Assembly: GCF_900115865.1 (NCBI RefSeq)
Contig: NZ_FOXY01000010.1
Location: 62,001-126,000, forward strand
DNA from: Donghicola eburneus
GTDB taxonomy: Bacteria; Pseudomonadota; Alphaproteobacteria; Rhodobacterales; Rhodobacteraceae
Reading direction: 5' to 3'
Length of the DNA stretch: 64,000 nucleotides
Position numbers and translations under genes: made by a program. Positions 42,010 to 52,125 of the stretch are shown here, piece by piece; position 1 is the first letter of the stretch, and every line of letters starts with the position of its first letter. Under the pieces are notes generated by a model. It saw only the letters and a list, made by a program, of their open reading frames with translations. It ran no database searches and was not told where the DNA came from.

Positions 42010-43091
42010 TGCTGTATTGGCTCACACTGCTGTCGGATGGCGGCGACTTTTTCAACCTGTTCCGATATATCACGTTCCGCGCGGGTATGGCTTTTGCGAC
42101 GGCTCTGATCTTTGGCTTCGTGTTTGGCAAACCGCTGATCAACGTCCTGCGCAAGCGTCAGGGCAAAGGCCAGCCAATCCGCGATGATGGGCCAGAGGGC
42201 CACTTTACCAAGGCTGGTACGCCAACCATGGGCGGTCTGTTGATTGTGGGCGCGCTGCTGTTTTCGACCCTACTGTGGGCGCGTTTGGACAATGCGTTCG
42301 TGTGGATCGTGCTGTTCGTTACCATGGGCTTTGGTCTGATTGGCTTTGCCGATGATTACGCCAAGGTCAGTAAACAGAATACAAACGGGGTGCCCGGCAA
42401 GGTCCGCTTGGGCCTTGGGTTTCTGATCGCGCTGATCGCGTCTGTCTGGGCCAGCTACTATCATCCCGCGGAATTGACCAACCAGCTCGCGCTGCCGGTG
42501 TTCAAGAATACCCTTATAAACTTGGGCTATTTCTTTATCCCGTTCGCGATGATCGTGATCGTGGGGTCCGCCAATGCCGTGAACCTGACCGACGGTCTGG
42601 ACGGTCTGGCGATTATGCCGGTGATGATCGCAGCGGGCACTTTGGGCGTGATCGCCTATGCGGTGGGGCGCGTCGACTTTACCGAATACCTCGAGGTGCA
42701 CTATGTCCCCGGCACCGGTGAAATCCTCATATTTGTCATGGGGTTGATCGGCGGCGGCCTTGGGTTCCTGTGGTATAACGCGCCGCCTGCGGCTGTGTTC
42801 ATGGGCGATACAGGCTCGCTGGCTTTGGGCGGGGCGCTGGGTGCCATCGCGGTGTCCACCAAGCACGAGATTGTTCTGGCGATTGTCGGCGGCCTTTTTG
42901 TGGTCGAGGCGTTGTCGGTGATCATTCAGGTCCTGTACTTCAAGCGGACGGGCAAGCGGGTGTTCCTGATGGCCCCTATTCACCACCACTATGAAAAGAA
43001 GGGCTGGGCCGAGCCGCAGATCGTGATCCGGTTCTGGATCATCGCTCTGATCCTGGCCATGATCGGTCTGGCGACGCTCAAGGTTCGCTAA
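42009..43091 (+). CDS. mraY: Phospho-MurNAc-pentapeptide transferase
   Basis: A 360-residue membrane enzyme with about 10 helices. Catalytic motifs DDYAK (D115, D116) and [10 protein letters not shown], and the histidine motif [11 protein letters not shown] near the C-terminus, are all present. It forms lipid I on undecaprenyl phosphate. A terminator follows, so the upstream dcw segment ends here. Confidence 0.97.
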   Translation: MLYWLTLLSDGGDFFNLFRYITFRAGMAFATALIFGFVFGKPLINVLRKRQGKGQPIRDDGPEGHFTKAGTPTMGGLLIVGALLFSTLLWARLDNAFVWIVLFVTMGFGLIGFADDYAKVSKQNTNGVPGKVRLGLGFLIALIASVWASYYHPAELTNQLALPVFKNTLINLGYFFIPFAMIVIVGSANAVNLTDGLDGLAIMPVMIAAGTLGVIAYAVGRVDFTEYLEVHYVPGTGEILIFVMGLIGGGLGFLWYNAPPAAVFMGDTGSLALGGALGAIAVSTKHEIVLAIVGGLFVVEALSVIIQVLYFKRTGKRVFLMAPIHHHYEKKGWAEPQIVIRFWIIALILAMIGLATLKVR

Positions 43092-43143
43092 AAATAACGT
43101 CTGGCCTGCGTATGGTTTACGTATGGCACACGTACTGACATCG

Positions 43144-43172
43144 CGCCCCCTCTGGACCGGAGGGGGCGTTTT
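43144..43172 (+). terminator. Intrinsic terminator between mraY and murD
   Basis: A 9-bp GC stem (43144-43152 with 43160-43168) and four T. A short direct repeat CGTATGG lies just upstream. Confidence 0.8.
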
Positions 43173-43211
43173 CGTTAGCGGTGGAGCGAACGGATAAACG
43201 AGGTGTTCACG

Positions 43212-44612
43212 ATGATCCCTGTGCGCGGTGTAGATGGTCAGACAATTGCGGTCTTGGGTTTGGGACGGTCGGGGATGACCGCGGCCAAGGCCCTGCGCGA
43301 AGGCGGGGCCACGGTGCTGGTTTGGGACGACAACGACGCCGCCCGCGAAGGGGCCGAGACCGAGGGGTTCGAGGTTCGTCAGTTCACCAAGCAGGGGGCC
43401 TTTGACGACGTCGATCTGTTAATCGTCAGCCCGGGCATTCCGCATCTGTACCCGACCCCGAACAAAGTCATCGCGGCGGCGATGGCGGCGATGGTGCCGG
43501 TGGACAATGACATCGGGCTGTTCTTCCGCTCGCTCGCGCTGGATGGGTGGGAGGAGCTGGACACGCCGCCCCGCGTGGTGGCGGTGACAGGCTCGAACGG
43601 GAAATCGACCACGAGTGCGCTCATCCATCACATCCTGACCAACGCGGGCAAACCCGCGCAGCTGGCGGGCAACATTGGTCGCGGGGTTCTGGATATCGAT
43701 CCCCCCGAGGATGGCGAAGTCATCGTGCTGGAGCTGTCCAGCTACCAGACCGATCTGGCGCGGGCTTTGACGCCGGATATCGCGGTGTTCACCAACCTGT
43801 CGCCCGACCATCTGGACCGCCACGGCGGGCTCGGGGGCTATTTTGCGGCCAAGCGTCGTCTGTTCGCCGAGGGCGGGCCGGATCGCGCTGTGGTGGGTGT
43901 GGATGAACCCGAGGGCCTGTATCTGGCGAACCAGCTGTCCACGGGGCCGAGCGATGATCGGGTGATCCGCATCTCTTCGGGGCAGAAGCTGTCGGGGCCG
44001 GGGTGGTTCGTGTTCGCCCGCAAAGGGTTCCTGACCGAATGGCGCAAGGGCCGTCAGGTCACCAGCATCGATCTGCGCGAGGTCGCGGGTCTGCCGGGCG
44101 CGCACAACCATCAGAATGCTTGTGCGGCCTATTCGGTGTGCCGGTCGCTGGGGCTGGCGCCGCGTGTGATTGAAGAGGGGTTCAAGACCTATGGCGGCTT
44201 GCCTCACCGGTCTCAGGTGCTGGGGGAAAAGGACGGGGTCAAATTCGTCAACGACTCCAAGGCGACCAACGTGGACGCGGCGGCCAAGGCTCTGGGCGCG
44301 TTCCCGAAGGTGCGCTGGATCTGCGGCGGGCTAGAGAAAGAGGGCGGCTTGGGCGGTCTGACGGACCAGTTCGGCCACGTGGTCAAAGCCTATGTCATCG
44401 GGCGCGAGGCGGCAGAGTTCGCCCTGAAGCTGGACGGCGTGGACAAGGAAATCTGCACCACGATGGAGGTGGCTGTGGCCAAAGCCGCGGCAGAGGCTGA
44501 GGCGGGCGAGGTCGTGCTTCTGGCGCCTGCTTGCGCCAGTTTCGACCAGTACAACAGCTTTGAAAAACGCGGCGAGGATTTCGCGGCGCAAGTGGCCAAG
44601 GTTCTGTCCTAG
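43212..44612 (+). CDS. murD: UDP-MurNAc-L-alanine:D-glutamate ligase
   Basis: A 466-residue Mur ligase with ATP loop GSNGKST (127-133) and an N-terminal UDP-binding Rossmann fold ([17 protein letters not shown]). The ATG at 43212 has GAGGTG six bases ahead; a GTG three codons earlier is inside that site. It is cut off from mraY by a terminator and is followed not by ftsW and murG but by a convergent orphan gene, so the cluster is split here. Confidence 0.96.
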   Translation: MIPVRGVDGQTIAVLGLGRSGMTAAKALREGGATVLVWDDNDAAREGAETEGFEVRQFTKQGAFDDVDLLIVSPGIPHLYPTPNKVIAAAMAAMVPVDNDIGLFFRSLALDGWEELDTPPRVVAVTGSNGKSTTSALIHHILTNAGKPAQLAGNIGRGVLDIDPPEDGEVIVLELSSYQTDLARALTPDIAVFTNLSPDHLDRHGGLGGYFAAKRRLFAEGGPDRAVVGVDEPEGLYLANQLSTGPSDDRVIRISSGQKLSGPGWFVFARKGFLTEWRKGRQVTSIDLREVAGLPGAHNHQNACAAYSVCRSLGLAPRVIEEGFKTYGGLPHRSQVLGEKDGVKFVNDSKATNVDAAAKALGAFPKVRWICGGLEKEGGLGGLTDQFGHVVKAYVIGREAAEFALKLDGVDKEICTTMEVAVAKAAAEAEAGEVVLLAPACASFDQYNSFEKRGEDFAAQVAKVLS

Positions 44613-44613
44613 G

Positions 44614-45300
44614 TCACTGCGCGCGGCGGAAGGCTGCCAATAGCCCGTTCTGGACAGCGTCGAAATGCACGACGCCGACTTGGGCGGGCACCTCTGTCAG
44701 GCCAAGTAGCCGCGCGACGGCGAAACGATGCATGCCGCCACCCGAGCGGATGGCGCGACCGTTGCGGTCGATGTGTACGAAGATGCCCCCATGCTCGCGG
44801 CGGAAGTAGTCGGGCAGCGCATTCTTGGGCAGCAGTTTGCCGGTGCGGCTGGCCTCGTCATACAGGCGGTCCATGCGGTCATAGCGGGCGCGCAGTTCTT
44901 CGACCGTGTGGCAGTCGTCAGCCATGCCTTTTTCCGCGATGTCGCGGCTCAGTTTCGCGAATAGCGCGGTTTGCTCCCACGGGACGCCGTCGAGGAAGTG
45001 CTGCTCGATCGCTTCTTCCTTGATGTTATAGGGCAGGGGGGCAACGCTCTGGTCCCAATCACCGGTCGCGATCCGGCCGCTGTCCTTGCGGCGGAACTTT
45101 GGTGCGCCTTGCTTTGGGTTCGGCACATAGCGGTGGGTGACCGCACGGGGATCAATGTAGATGCATTCGTCGCTCAGCGGCGCCGCTGCGCCAAAGGACA
45201 CGCGGTTGCGGAAATCGCGAAACGCCTTGCGCGGGACTTGGGCGCGCAGAGACCGCAAGAGGTTTTGCGGCTGAAGAGGGGGATGGATCGCGCGGGGCAT
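44614..45300 (-). CDS. ParB/sulfiredoxin-like orphan protein
   Basis: A 228-residue protein that I do not recognise fully. The C-terminal part (FVHIDRNGRAIRSGGGMHRF, then AVARLLGLTEVPAQVGVVH) has the shape of the ParB N-terminal nucleotide-binding motif (a glycine-rich GxHR followed by A...LG...VPA). The first 130 residues are helical and basic, with no helix-turn-helix evident, so it is not a chromosome-segregation ParB. It is convergent with murD, one base between stops. Such proteins occur in capsule and sulfotransferase loci too; here the context gives no function. Confidence 0.55.
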   Translation of the reverse strand: MPRAIHPPLQPQNLLRSLRAQVPRKAFRDFRNRVSFGAAAPLSDECIYIDPRAVTHRYVPNPKQGAPKFRRKDSGRIATGDWDQSVAPLPYNIKEEAIEQHFLDGVPWEQTALFAKLSRDIAEKGMADDCHTVEELRARYDRMDRLYDEASRTGKLLPKNALPDYFRREHGGIFVHIDRNGRAIRSGGGMHRFAVARLLGLTEVPAQVGVVHFDAVQNGLLAAFRRAQ

Positions 45301-45403
45301 CGAGGAACCTGGCTGAACTTAAACAAGTCGTAAACATAAAGCTTCTCGCACCTGGGGCAAAGTGCAGTGGTGCACATACCTGTCATGAAAACGACGCAAG
45401 TGT

Positions 45404-45419
45404 GTAACATTGATGTTAC
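45404..45419. promoter_or_regulatory. Perfect 16-bp operator-like palindrome
   Basis: GTAACAT, TG, ATGTTAC lies in the 200-bp gap upstream of the ParB-like gene (minus) and beyond the GFA stop. No regulator can be assigned. The rest of the gap shows nothing else. Confidence 0.4.
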
Positions 45420-45503
45420 TTGCCAATAGGATGTGCGTGATCTCGGCCGAAGGTATCTTTGGCGTAGTTTTTCTGGGAAATGAGGCCGCGCGGGGCGGCG
45501 GGT

Positions 45504-45926
45504 TCAGCTGCGCGAGAAGCGTAGGATGCCTGCGAGGGTCGACGCGCTGCGATTGTCAGAGGGGTGCTGCTGGCCGTTGGACACGGGGACTTCTGTGAAA
45601 TCAAAGGGGCTGAGGCCGTCGATGCAGGCGGCGTTCACCCCGTATTCGTTGGGGTTCGAACGGCGCTGGTGGTGGGTGTAGATGCCGCAATGCTTGCAGA
45701 AGTAGTGCTGCGCCGTGCCCGTGTTGAAGGTGTAGAGGGTCAGATCCTCTGCCCCTGCGGTGATGGTGATCCCACCCAGTGGGGCGGTCAGGGCGACCGC
45801 GCCGCGCATGGCGCAGAACGAGCAGTCGCAGCGGCGGGCCGTGCTGAGCCCGTCCGCAAGTTGGACGGTAAACCGCACGGCGCCGCAATGACAGCGGGCG
45901 CTGAGCGGTTTGGTCCAGTCAGCCAC
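45504..45926 (-). CDS. GFA-family glutathione-dependent formaldehyde-activating-like protein
   Basis: A 140-residue zinc protein of the GFA/CENP-V family. Ligand motifs are [14 protein letters not shown] and CKHCG. Family members include the glutathione-dependent formaldehyde-activating enzyme, but most are uncharacterised. Its ATG lies eight bases inside the moaA 3' end on the same strand, so the two genes are coupled. Confidence 0.87.
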   Translation of the reverse strand: MADWTKPLSARCHCGAVRFTVQLADGLSTARRCDCSFCAMRGAVALTAPLGGITITAGAEDLTLYTFNTGTAQHYFCKHCGIYTHHQRRSNPNEYGVNAACIDGLSPFDFTEVPVSNGQQHPSDNRSASTLAGILRFSRS

Positions 45927-46923
45927 CGGTATGGCTCATGTGGCGGGTCATCTGGCCCGCGACGGTCTGGCGGGAGTAGTCGAAGTCGTGGCCCTTGGGC
46001 TTGAGCTTGATCGCGTCGCGGATCGCGTTTTCCAAGAGCGCGTCGTTGTCGGACATCCGCAGGGGCGCGCGCAGGTCGGCGCGGTCCTCTTGGCCCAGAC
46101 ACATGAACAGTTCGCCGGTGCAGGTCAGGCGCACGCGGTTGCAGCTTTCGCAGAAGTTATGGGTCAGAGGAGTGATGAAGCCGATCTTCTGGCCGGTTTC
46201 CTCGATCCGGACATAGCGGGCGGGGCCGCCTGTGCGTTCGGTCAGGTCGGTCAGAGTGTAGCGTTCGGCCAGCTGGCGGCGCAGGTCCTTGAGCGACCAG
46301 TATTGGTCAAGGCGGTCCTCGTTCCCGAGATCGCCCATGGGCATGACCTCGATCCAAGTCAGGTCCATGTCGCGGCTTGCGCACCATTCGACGATGTCGA
46401 ACAGTTCGGGCTCGTTAAAGCCCTTCAAAGCGACGGCGTTCAGCTTGACCCGCAGGCCGGCCTTTTGCGCCGCATCAATGCCGCGCAGCACTTGGGGCAG
46501 GCGGCCCCAGCGGGTGACGTCCGCGAATTTCTGTTCGTCCAGCGTATCGAGCGAGACGTTTACGCGGCGCACGCCAGCGGCATAGAGGTCATCGGCGAAC
46601 CGTTCGAGCTGCGAGCCGTTGGTGGTCAGGGCCAGTTCTTTGAGCGCGCCCGACTCGAGATGGCGGGACATGCTGTTAAAGAACTTCATGATGTCGCGGC
46701 GGACCAGCGGTTCTCCGCCGGTGATGCGCAGCTTTTCGACCCCGAGACGGACGAATGTGGAGCACAGTCTGTCCAATTCCTCGAGCGTGAGGAGTTCTTT
46801 CTTGGGCAGAAAGGTCATATTCTCGGCCATGCAGTACACGCAGCGGAAATCGCAACGGTCCGTGACGGAAACCCGCAGGTAAGAGATGGCGCGCTGGAAT
46901 GGGTCTATCAGTGGTGCTGTCAT
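45919..46923 (-). CDS. moaA: GTP 3',8-cyclase MoaA
   Basis: A 334-residue radical-SAM enzyme that starts molybdenum cofactor synthesis. The N-terminal cluster motif CDFRCVYC (C24, C28, C31) and the C-terminal cluster cysteines ([11 protein letters not shown], later CLG) are present. The C-terminal GG pair needed for activity is intact (HTGG). The ATG at 46923 gives the normal family start; the frame runs 14 codons further upstream. It is followed by the overlapping GFA gene. Confidence 0.96.
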   Translation of the reverse strand: MTAPLIDPFQRAISYLRVSVTDRCDFRCVYCMAENMTFLPKKELLTLEELDRLCSTFVRLGVEKLRITGGEPLVRRDIMKFFNSMSRHLESGALKELALTTNGSQLERFADDLYAAGVRRVNVSLDTLDEQKFADVTRWGRLPQVLRGIDAAQKAGLRVKLNAVALKGFNEPELFDIVEWCASRDMDLTWIEVMPMGDLGNEDRLDQYWSLKDLRRQLAERYTLTDLTERTGGPARYVRIEETGQKIGFITPLTHNFCESCNRVRLTCTGELFMCLGQEDRADLRAPLRMSDNDALLENAIRDAIKLKPKGHDFDYSRQTVAGQMTRHMSHTGG

Positions 46924-47012
46924 AAGCGTAGAACCTAGGGGTGGCCTGCTGGTTGGGCAAGACAATTGGTTGCCAGAATAACAGAATATAATGTCGAGAG
47001 GTGGAGAGCAGA

Positions 47013-47561
47013 ATGAACAAGTTTTTGATGAGCGCCCTTGCAGGTGTGCTGCTTGCGGGCTGTACCTCTGAGCAGTTTGCTGGAGTCAAAGATCGTGTGG
47101 GCGATTTCAACCCCCTGCGCCGCGGGCAGGAACTGGACGCGCAAATCCAGAATGACGCGCCGATGCAGACCGTCGCAGGCAGCGCCATCCAGCCTGCGCC
47201 GAGCGTGGCGACCAGCGTGATCTCTCCGCCCGCGAATGCGCGGACGGCGGCGGATTATGACACCGCAACCCCCGCGCAAAAGGCGGCGGCGGTCGGGTCC
47301 GGCCAGACCGCCAGCAAGGGCCAGTATCTGGGAACGCAGACCGTGTCCTTGGGCGATCCGCAAGAGGCGGGAATCTGGGTGAAGACGAGCCTTGTCTCTT
47401 CGACCCGGCCGGGCACGGTGAAGCTGAAGGACGGCGCGAATGTGCTGGTGGATCTGCGGCCGCTGGACGGATCGGGGTCGGCGCAGATTTCGCTGTCGGC
47501 GCTGCGTCTGCTTGGATTGGGTCTGACATCCTTGCCCGAGGTCGAGATTTACACCCGCTGA
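47013..47561 (+). CDS. Putative lipoprotein
   Basis: A 182-residue predicted lipoprotein: [17 protein letters not shown] gives a lipobox (LLAGC, Cys17). The middle is low-complexity and Ala/Gln-rich. The C-terminal 75 residues ([20 protein letters not shown]...) form a compact domain similar to SPOR-less D-galactarate dehydratase-type annotations common in this order, which are not informative. GGAGAG precedes the chosen ATG. It is divergent from moaA. Confidence 0.75.
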   Translation: MNKFLMSALAGVLLAGCTSEQFAGVKDRVGDFNPLRRGQELDAQIQNDAPMQTVAGSAIQPAPSVATSVISPPANARTAADYDTATPAQKAAAVGSGQTASKGQYLGTQTVSLGDPQEAGIWVKTSLVSSTRPGTVKLKDGANVLVDLRPLDGSGSAQISLSALRLLGLGLTSLPEVEIYTR

Positions 47562-47569
47562 CGGGATTT

Positions 47570-47592
47570 GAGTATTTTCAGCAAATAGAAGG
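47570..47592. repeat. GTATTTTT dispersed repeat, copy c
   Basis: GAGTATTTTCAGCAAATAGA (47570-47589) followed by AGG, eight bases after the lipoprotein stop. Confidence 0.5.
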
Positions 47593-47702
47593 CCCTGGCA
47601 GCGTGAACTGCGGGGCCTTTTGTCTGTTTGGTGAATTTGCAAAGTGGCTGTAGGCTGGCGGCACCGGGATATGTCTGAATCGTTTTTATAAGGACGTCAG
47701 AG

Positions 47703-48113
47703 ATGGACAGATCAAAGGTGCTGCGTGCGCTGGCTGTTGTTGTGGCCAGTGTGTCCGGAACCGCTGCGGCGGCGGAGTTTTCATTCAGTTTTAATTGGGG
47801 CGGGATCCCGTCCTGCACCACGGGGCGGCCGAATACGGTGCCCAATCCGGTGTTCTACCTGAAGGATGTGCCTGCGGGGACCACGTGGATTCACTTTAAA
47901 CTCGTGGACAAGGATGTGCCGTCCTACAAGCATGGGGGCGGCTGGGTGGCCTATACGGGGCAGTCGCAGATTGCGCCGGGGGCGTTTACCTACAAGTCGC
48001 CGTGCCCGCCCTGGGGCAGCCACACCTATGAGTGGACGGCGACCGCCAAAGCCAAGAAAAGTTCATTCGGCAAGGCGATCGCAAAGGCCAAAGCAGCGCG
48101 GGATTACCCGTAG
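47703..48113 (+). CDS. Small exported PEBP-like protein
   Basis: A 136-residue protein with a signal peptide (cleavage near GTAAAA, residue 24). The mature part looks like a phosphatidylethanolamine-binding (YbhB/Raf kinase inhibitor) fold: FYLKDVPAGTTWIHFKLVD, then KSPCPPWGSHTYEWTATA, which mirrors the family GPCPP-x-HxY motif. It is shorter than typical members. The C-terminus is Lys/Ala-rich. It is convergent with glmS. Family call is moderately sure; ligand is unknown. Confidence 0.65.
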   Translation: MDRSKVLRALAVVVASVSGTAAAAEFSFSFNWGGIPSCTTGRPNTVPNPVFYLKDVPAGTTWIHFKLVDKDVPSYKHGGGWVAYTGQSQIAPGAFTYKSPCPPWGSHTYEWTATAKAKKSSFGKAIAKAKAARDYP

Positions 48114-48143
48114 GCCGGACCCTGTGGCGGGTCCAGCGCGGGG

Positions 48144-49961
48144 TTATTCGACGGTGACCGATTTCGCGAGGTTGCGGGGTTGGTCGACGTCGGTGCCCTT
48201 GGCGATGGCGGTGTGGTAGGCCAAGAGCTGCGCGGGCAGGGCATACAGGATCGGGGTCAGCACGGGGTCCACGTCGGGCATGGCGATGGTGCGCCACGTG
48301 CCGTCCTGTGCTTCTTCGATGCCCTTTTTGTCGGTGATCAGCAGGACGCGGCCGTTGCGGGCCATGACCTCTTGCATGTTCGAGACGGTCTTGTCGAAGA
48401 GGCTGTCGCGCGGGGCCAGCACCACAACAGGCACGGTCTGGTCGATCAGCGCGATCGGGCCGTGTTTCAGTTCGCCCGAGGCATAGGCTTCGGCGTGGAT
48501 GTAGCTGATTTCCTTGAGCTTTAGTGCGCCTTCCATCGCCAGAGGGAACATCAGGCCGCGGCCAAGGAAAAGGATATCGGTCGCCTCGGCCAGTTCGGCA
48601 GAGACCTCTTCGAAGCCATTGGTCTGGTTCAGGGCGTGGTTCAGGACGCCGGGCAATGCACGCAGGTTGTTCAGGTGGGTGCCAAGCTCTGCGTCGCTGA
48701 TGTGGCCGCGCTGGTGGCCGGCCCGCAGCGCGAGCAGGAGCAGAACGGTCAGCTGGCAGGTAAACGCCTTGGTCGAGGCGACGCCGATTTCGGTGCCCGC
48801 GAGGATGGGCAGGGCCACGTCGGATTCCCGCGCGATCGAGCTTTCGGGGACGTTGACGACCGACAGAATGGTGTCCGCTTTGCCCTTGCAATAGCGCAAG
48901 GCGGCGAGGGTGTCGGCGGTTTCGCCCGACTGGCTGACGAACAGGGCCGCGCTGCCTGCGGGCATCGGCGGTTCGCGGTAGCGGAACTCGGATGCGATGT
49001 CGATTTCGCAGGGCAGTTTCGCCAGCTGTTCGAACCAGTATTTGGCGGTGACGCAGGCGTAGTAGGCGGTGCCGCAAGCCACCATGGTCATGCGCGACAT
49101 GGCGGTAAAGTCGATCTCTGGCAGGACGATGTCGGTGCCGTCGGTGGTCAGGTAGTGGGTCAGGGCGTCGCCGATGACGATGGGCTGTTCGGCGATTTCC
49201 TTGGCCATGAAGTGCTTGTGGCCGCCCTTGTCCACGCGGGCGCTGTCCATGGAAATGGTGCGGGTTTCGCGGTGGACCTGCTGGCCGCTCGCATCGCGGA
49301 TTTCGGCGCCAGCGCGGGTGACGACGGCCCAGTCGCCCTCTTCGAGATAGGTGATGCGGTTGGTCATCGGACCCAGCGCGATCGCGTCCGAGCCGACGAA
49401 CATCTCGCCATCCCCGTGACCGATGGCCAGCGGCGAGCCGAGGCGGGCGCAGATCAACAGGTCCTCTTCGCCTTCGAAGAGCAGGCAGAGGGCGAACGCC
49501 CCTTCGAGGCGGGCGATGGTGCTGGCCGCAGCCTCGCGCGGGGACTGGCCCTGATCCATGTACATGCGCACGAGGTGGGCGATGGTTTCGGTGTCGGTTT
49601 CCGTCTCGCAGACGATGCCGTGCGCCGAGAGCTCCAGACGCAATTCGCGGAAATTCTCGATGATGCCGTTGTGGACAACCGCCACAGGACCCGAACGGTG
49701 GGGGTGGGCGTTCACGACCGAGGGCGCGCCATGGGTGGCCCAACGGGTGTGGCCGATGCCCGCCTTGCCAGTCAGGGGTTCGTGGACCAACAGATCCGAC
49801 AGGTTGACCAGCTTGCCGACCGCGCGGCGGCGGCGCAATTCGCCATTGTTGACGGTCGCGATGCCCGCGCTGTCATAGCCGCGATATTCGAGACGGCGCA
49901 GCGCCTCGACCAGAATGGGGGCAACTTCGTGATTGCCAAGAACTCCGACGATTCCGCACAT
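48144..49961 (-). CDS. glmS: Glutamine--fructose-6-phosphate aminotransferase
   Basis: A 605-residue GlmS. The N-terminal glutaminase begins MCGIVGV, with the catalytic Cys exposed after Met removal. Two SIS sugar-isomerase domains follow (about 280-600), ending in the typical AKSVTVE. It makes glucosamine-6-phosphate for peptidoglycan and LPS. The ATG overlaps the glmU stop by one base. No glmS ribozyme is seen upstream, since glmU occupies that place. Confidence 0.97.
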   Translation of the reverse strand: MCGIVGVLGNHEVAPILVEALRRLEYRGYDSAGIATVNNGELRRRRAVGKLVNLSDLLVHEPLTGKAGIGHTRWATHGAPSVVNAHPHRSGPVAVVHNGIIENFRELRLELSAHGIVCETETDTETIAHLVRMYMDQGQSPREAAASTIARLEGAFALCLLFEGEEDLLICARLGSPLAIGHGDGEMFVGSDAIALGPMTNRITYLEEGDWAVVTRAGAEIRDASGQQVHRETRTISMDSARVDKGGHKHFMAKEIAEQPIVIGDALTHYLTTDGTDIVLPEIDFTAMSRMTMVACGTAYYACVTAKYWFEQLAKLPCEIDIASEFRYREPPMPAGSAALFVSQSGETADTLAALRYCKGKADTILSVVNVPESSIARESDVALPILAGTEIGVASTKAFTCQLTVLLLLALRAGHQRGHISDAELGTHLNNLRALPGVLNHALNQTNGFEEVSAELAEATDILFLGRGLMFPLAMEGALKLKEISYIHAEAYASGELKHGPIALIDQTVPVVVLAPRDSLFDKTVSNMQEVMARNGRVLLITDKKGIEEAQDGTWRTIAMPDVDPVLTPILYALPAQLLAYHTAIAKGTDVDQPRNLAKSVTVE

Positions 49962-51316
49962 CAGTTGGTCTCCTTCTTGGCGGCTGCCTTTTTGGCGCGC
50001 AGCATATCCATCAGCTTGAACGCCATTTTGGGTTTGTTCACCTGTTTGGCGCGGCCAAGGGCCAGGGCGCCGTCCTCAACATCCGTGGTGACGACAGAGC
50101 CGGAGCCGGTCATCGCGCCATGGCCCACGCGGACGGGGGCCACCAGCATGGTGCTGGACCCGATAAAGGCGTTTTCGCCGATCTCGGTGTGGTGCTTGAA
50201 GAAGCCGTCATAGTTGCAGGTGATCGTGCCTGCGCCGATGTTGGTGCCTTTGCCGATGGTGGCGTCGCCGATATAGGTCAGGTGGTTGGCCTTGGCGCCT
50301 TCGCCGATGAGGGCGTTTTTCACCTCAACAAAGTTGCCGATATGGGCGTGTTCGCTGATTTCCGCGCCGGGGCGCAGGCGGGCGTAGGGGCCGATGATCG
50401 CGCCGCGGCTGACATGGCACCCCTCGAGGTGGCTGAACGCGCGGATGGTTGCGCCGGATTCCACGGTCACCTCGGGGCCAAAGACGACGTTGGGTTCGAT
50501 GATGGTGTCGCGGCCGACGATGGTGTCATGGGCAAAGAACACGGTTTCGGGCGCGGTCATGGTGATGCCGTTGTCCAGCATTTCAGCCCGCATTTTCGAC
50601 TGGAATTCAGCCTCGGCCTCGGCCAGTTGGGCGCGCGTGTTGACGCCCATGGTCTCGGATTCCGCGCAAGTGACTGCTGTGGCGCTGCGGCCTGTGTCCC
50701 ACGCCAGACCCACGATGTCGGTCAGGTAGTATTCGCCGGAGGCGTTGTCGTTCCCAACGCGGTCGATCAGGTCGAACAGCACCTCGGCCTTGGCGCAGAC
50801 CACGCCGCTGTTGCACAGGGTGATGGCGCGCTCGGCCTCGGTCGCGTCCTTGAATTCGACGATGCGCTCTAGCTTGTCGCCGTTCATCACAAGGCGACCG
50901 TAGCGGCCGGGATCGGCAGCCTCGAAGCCCAGGATCACGACGTCATGGGCGCTGCGGGCCTGCACCATCTGTTCGATGGTGTCGGGGCTGATAAAGGGGG
51001 TGTCGCCGTACAGAACGATGGCGTCGCCGGTGAAGCCATCGAGCGCGGGGCGGGCTTGGGCGACCGCGTGGGCGGTGCCGAGCTGTTCGGTCTGTTCGGC
51101 AATCTGGATCTCGTCATCCCAGCGGCGGGCCGCTTCGGCCACCTGTGCGCCGCCGTGGCCCACAACAACCACCTGCCGCTCGGGCGCCAAGGCTGCGCCG
51201 GACTTCATCGCATGGACTAAAAGAGGAGCGCCCGCGACCTGATGAAGGACTTTCGGAAGGTCAGAGTTCATGCGGCTGCCTTGGCCGGCTGCCAGAACAA
51301 TCAGTGCGGTGGACAT
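49961..51316 (-). CDS. glmU: Bifunctional GlmU uridyltransferase / acetyltransferase
   Basis: A 451-residue protein: N-terminal nucleotidyltransferase (LAAGQGSRMNSDLPKVLH, 8-25) and C-terminal left-handed beta-helix acetyltransferase with hexapeptide repeats (about 250-430). It makes UDP-GlcNAc, the substrate of the Mur pathway encoded 6 kb away. It heads a glmU-glmS operon and is divergent from gph. Confidence 0.97.
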   Translation of the reverse strand: MSTALIVLAAGQGSRMNSDLPKVLHQVAGAPLLVHAMKSGAALAPERQVVVVGHGGAQVAEAARRWDDEIQIAEQTEQLGTAHAVAQARPALDGFTGDAIVLYGDTPFISPDTIEQMVQARSAHDVVILGFEAADPGRYGRLVMNGDKLERIVEFKDATEAERAITLCNSGVVCAKAEVLFDLIDRVGNDNASGEYYLTDIVGLAWDTGRSATAVTCAESETMGVNTRAQLAEAEAEFQSKMRAEMLDNGITMTAPETVFFAHDTIVGRDTIIEPNVVFGPEVTVESGATIRAFSHLEGCHVSRGAIIGPYARLRPGAEISEHAHIGNFVEVKNALIGEGAKANHLTYIGDATIGKGTNIGAGTITCNYDGFFKHHTEIGENAFIGSSTMLVAPVRVGHGAMTGSGSVVTTDVEDGALALGRAKQVNKPKMAFKLMDMLRAKKAAAKKETN

Positions 51317-51450
51317 AATTCATCCTGTAAATACAAATTCTTTTTGCGTTGTACCCGCATGATACTCCGACGCAAGTCAGGTTCTCATCAAAGTTCATTG
51401 CGAACCATGTCAAAGGGCGGCAAGGTGCCGCCGACAGGAGACTTTGCCCG

Positions 51451-52125
51451 ATGCGTACAATCGTTTTTGATCTGGATGGCACCTTGGCCGATACAAGCGG
51501 CGATCTGATCGCAGCCGCGAATTTCTGCTTTGAACACATGGGGGTAGGGGCACAGTTGGACCCAGCGCTGGATCAGTCCACAGCATTTCACGGCGGCCGC
51601 GCTATGCTGCGGCTGGGGCTAGAGCGTTTGGGCCGTGCCGGTGACGAAGACGAGGTTAGCCGGCAGTACCCGCTGCTTTTGCAGGCATACGCGGACCGGA
51701 TCGACGTTTTCACAACGCTTTACGATGGCGCGATGGACGCGGTCGAGCGGTTCCGCGCGGCGGGCGATCGTGTGACCATCTGTACGAACAAGCCCGAAGG
51801 ACTGGCAGAGACGTTGCTGACGCGGCTTGGTGTGCGCGGGGCGTTCGATCATCTGATTGGCGCGGACACGCTGCCGGTGTGCAAACCTGACCCTGCGCCC
51901 TTGCGCGCTGCGATCGAGGGGGCGGGCGGGGCCATCGACCGCGCGGTCCTGATCGGGGACACAAACACAGACCGCCAATGTGCGGCAAATCTGGGGATTC
52001 CGGTGGTTCTGGTGACCTTTGGCCCGAATGGCCCGACGGTGGCGGATCTGAACCCAGAGGCACTGATCAGTCACTATGACGAACTTGACGCTGTCGTGGA
52101 CCGCCTGATCCCGAGGGCCGCATGA
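51451..52125 (+). CDS. gph: HAD-family phosphatase, phosphoglycolate phosphatase-like
   Basis: A 224-residue HAD hydrolase. Motif I is VFDLDGTLADT (D7, D9), motif III KPDPAPL, motif IV GDTNTDRQCA. It matches the Gph group that removes 2-phosphoglycolate, though relatives act on other sugar phosphates. The ATG at 51451 follows CAGGAG; the open frame begins far upstream in the glmU promoter region. The stop overlaps the next start by four bases. Confidence 0.87.
   Translation: MRTIVFDLDGTLADTSGDLIAAANFCFEHMGVGAQLDPALDQSTAFHGGRAMLRLGLERLGRAGDEDEVSRQYPLLLQAYADRIDVFTTLYDGAMDAVERFRAAGDRVTICTNKPEGLAETLLTRLGVRGAFDHLIGADTLPVCKPDPAPLRAAIEGAGGAIDRAVLIGDTNTDRQCAANLGIPVVLVTFGPNGPTVADLNPEALISHYDELDAVVDRLIPRAA

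Noticed and set aside
47986-49743. 585-codon open frame on the minus strand in another frame of glmS
   Set aside because: Arg/Pro/His-rich low-complexity translation typical of a wrong frame; glmS has full catalytic motifs.
48636-50213. 525-codon open frame on the plus strand
   Set aside because: Antisense to glmS and glmU; its Gly/Ala/Asp-rich translation matches no family.
51317-51450. glmS-type ribozyme ahead of glmU-glmS
   Set aside because: No pseudoknotted core is visible, and glmS itself is downstream of glmU without a leader.
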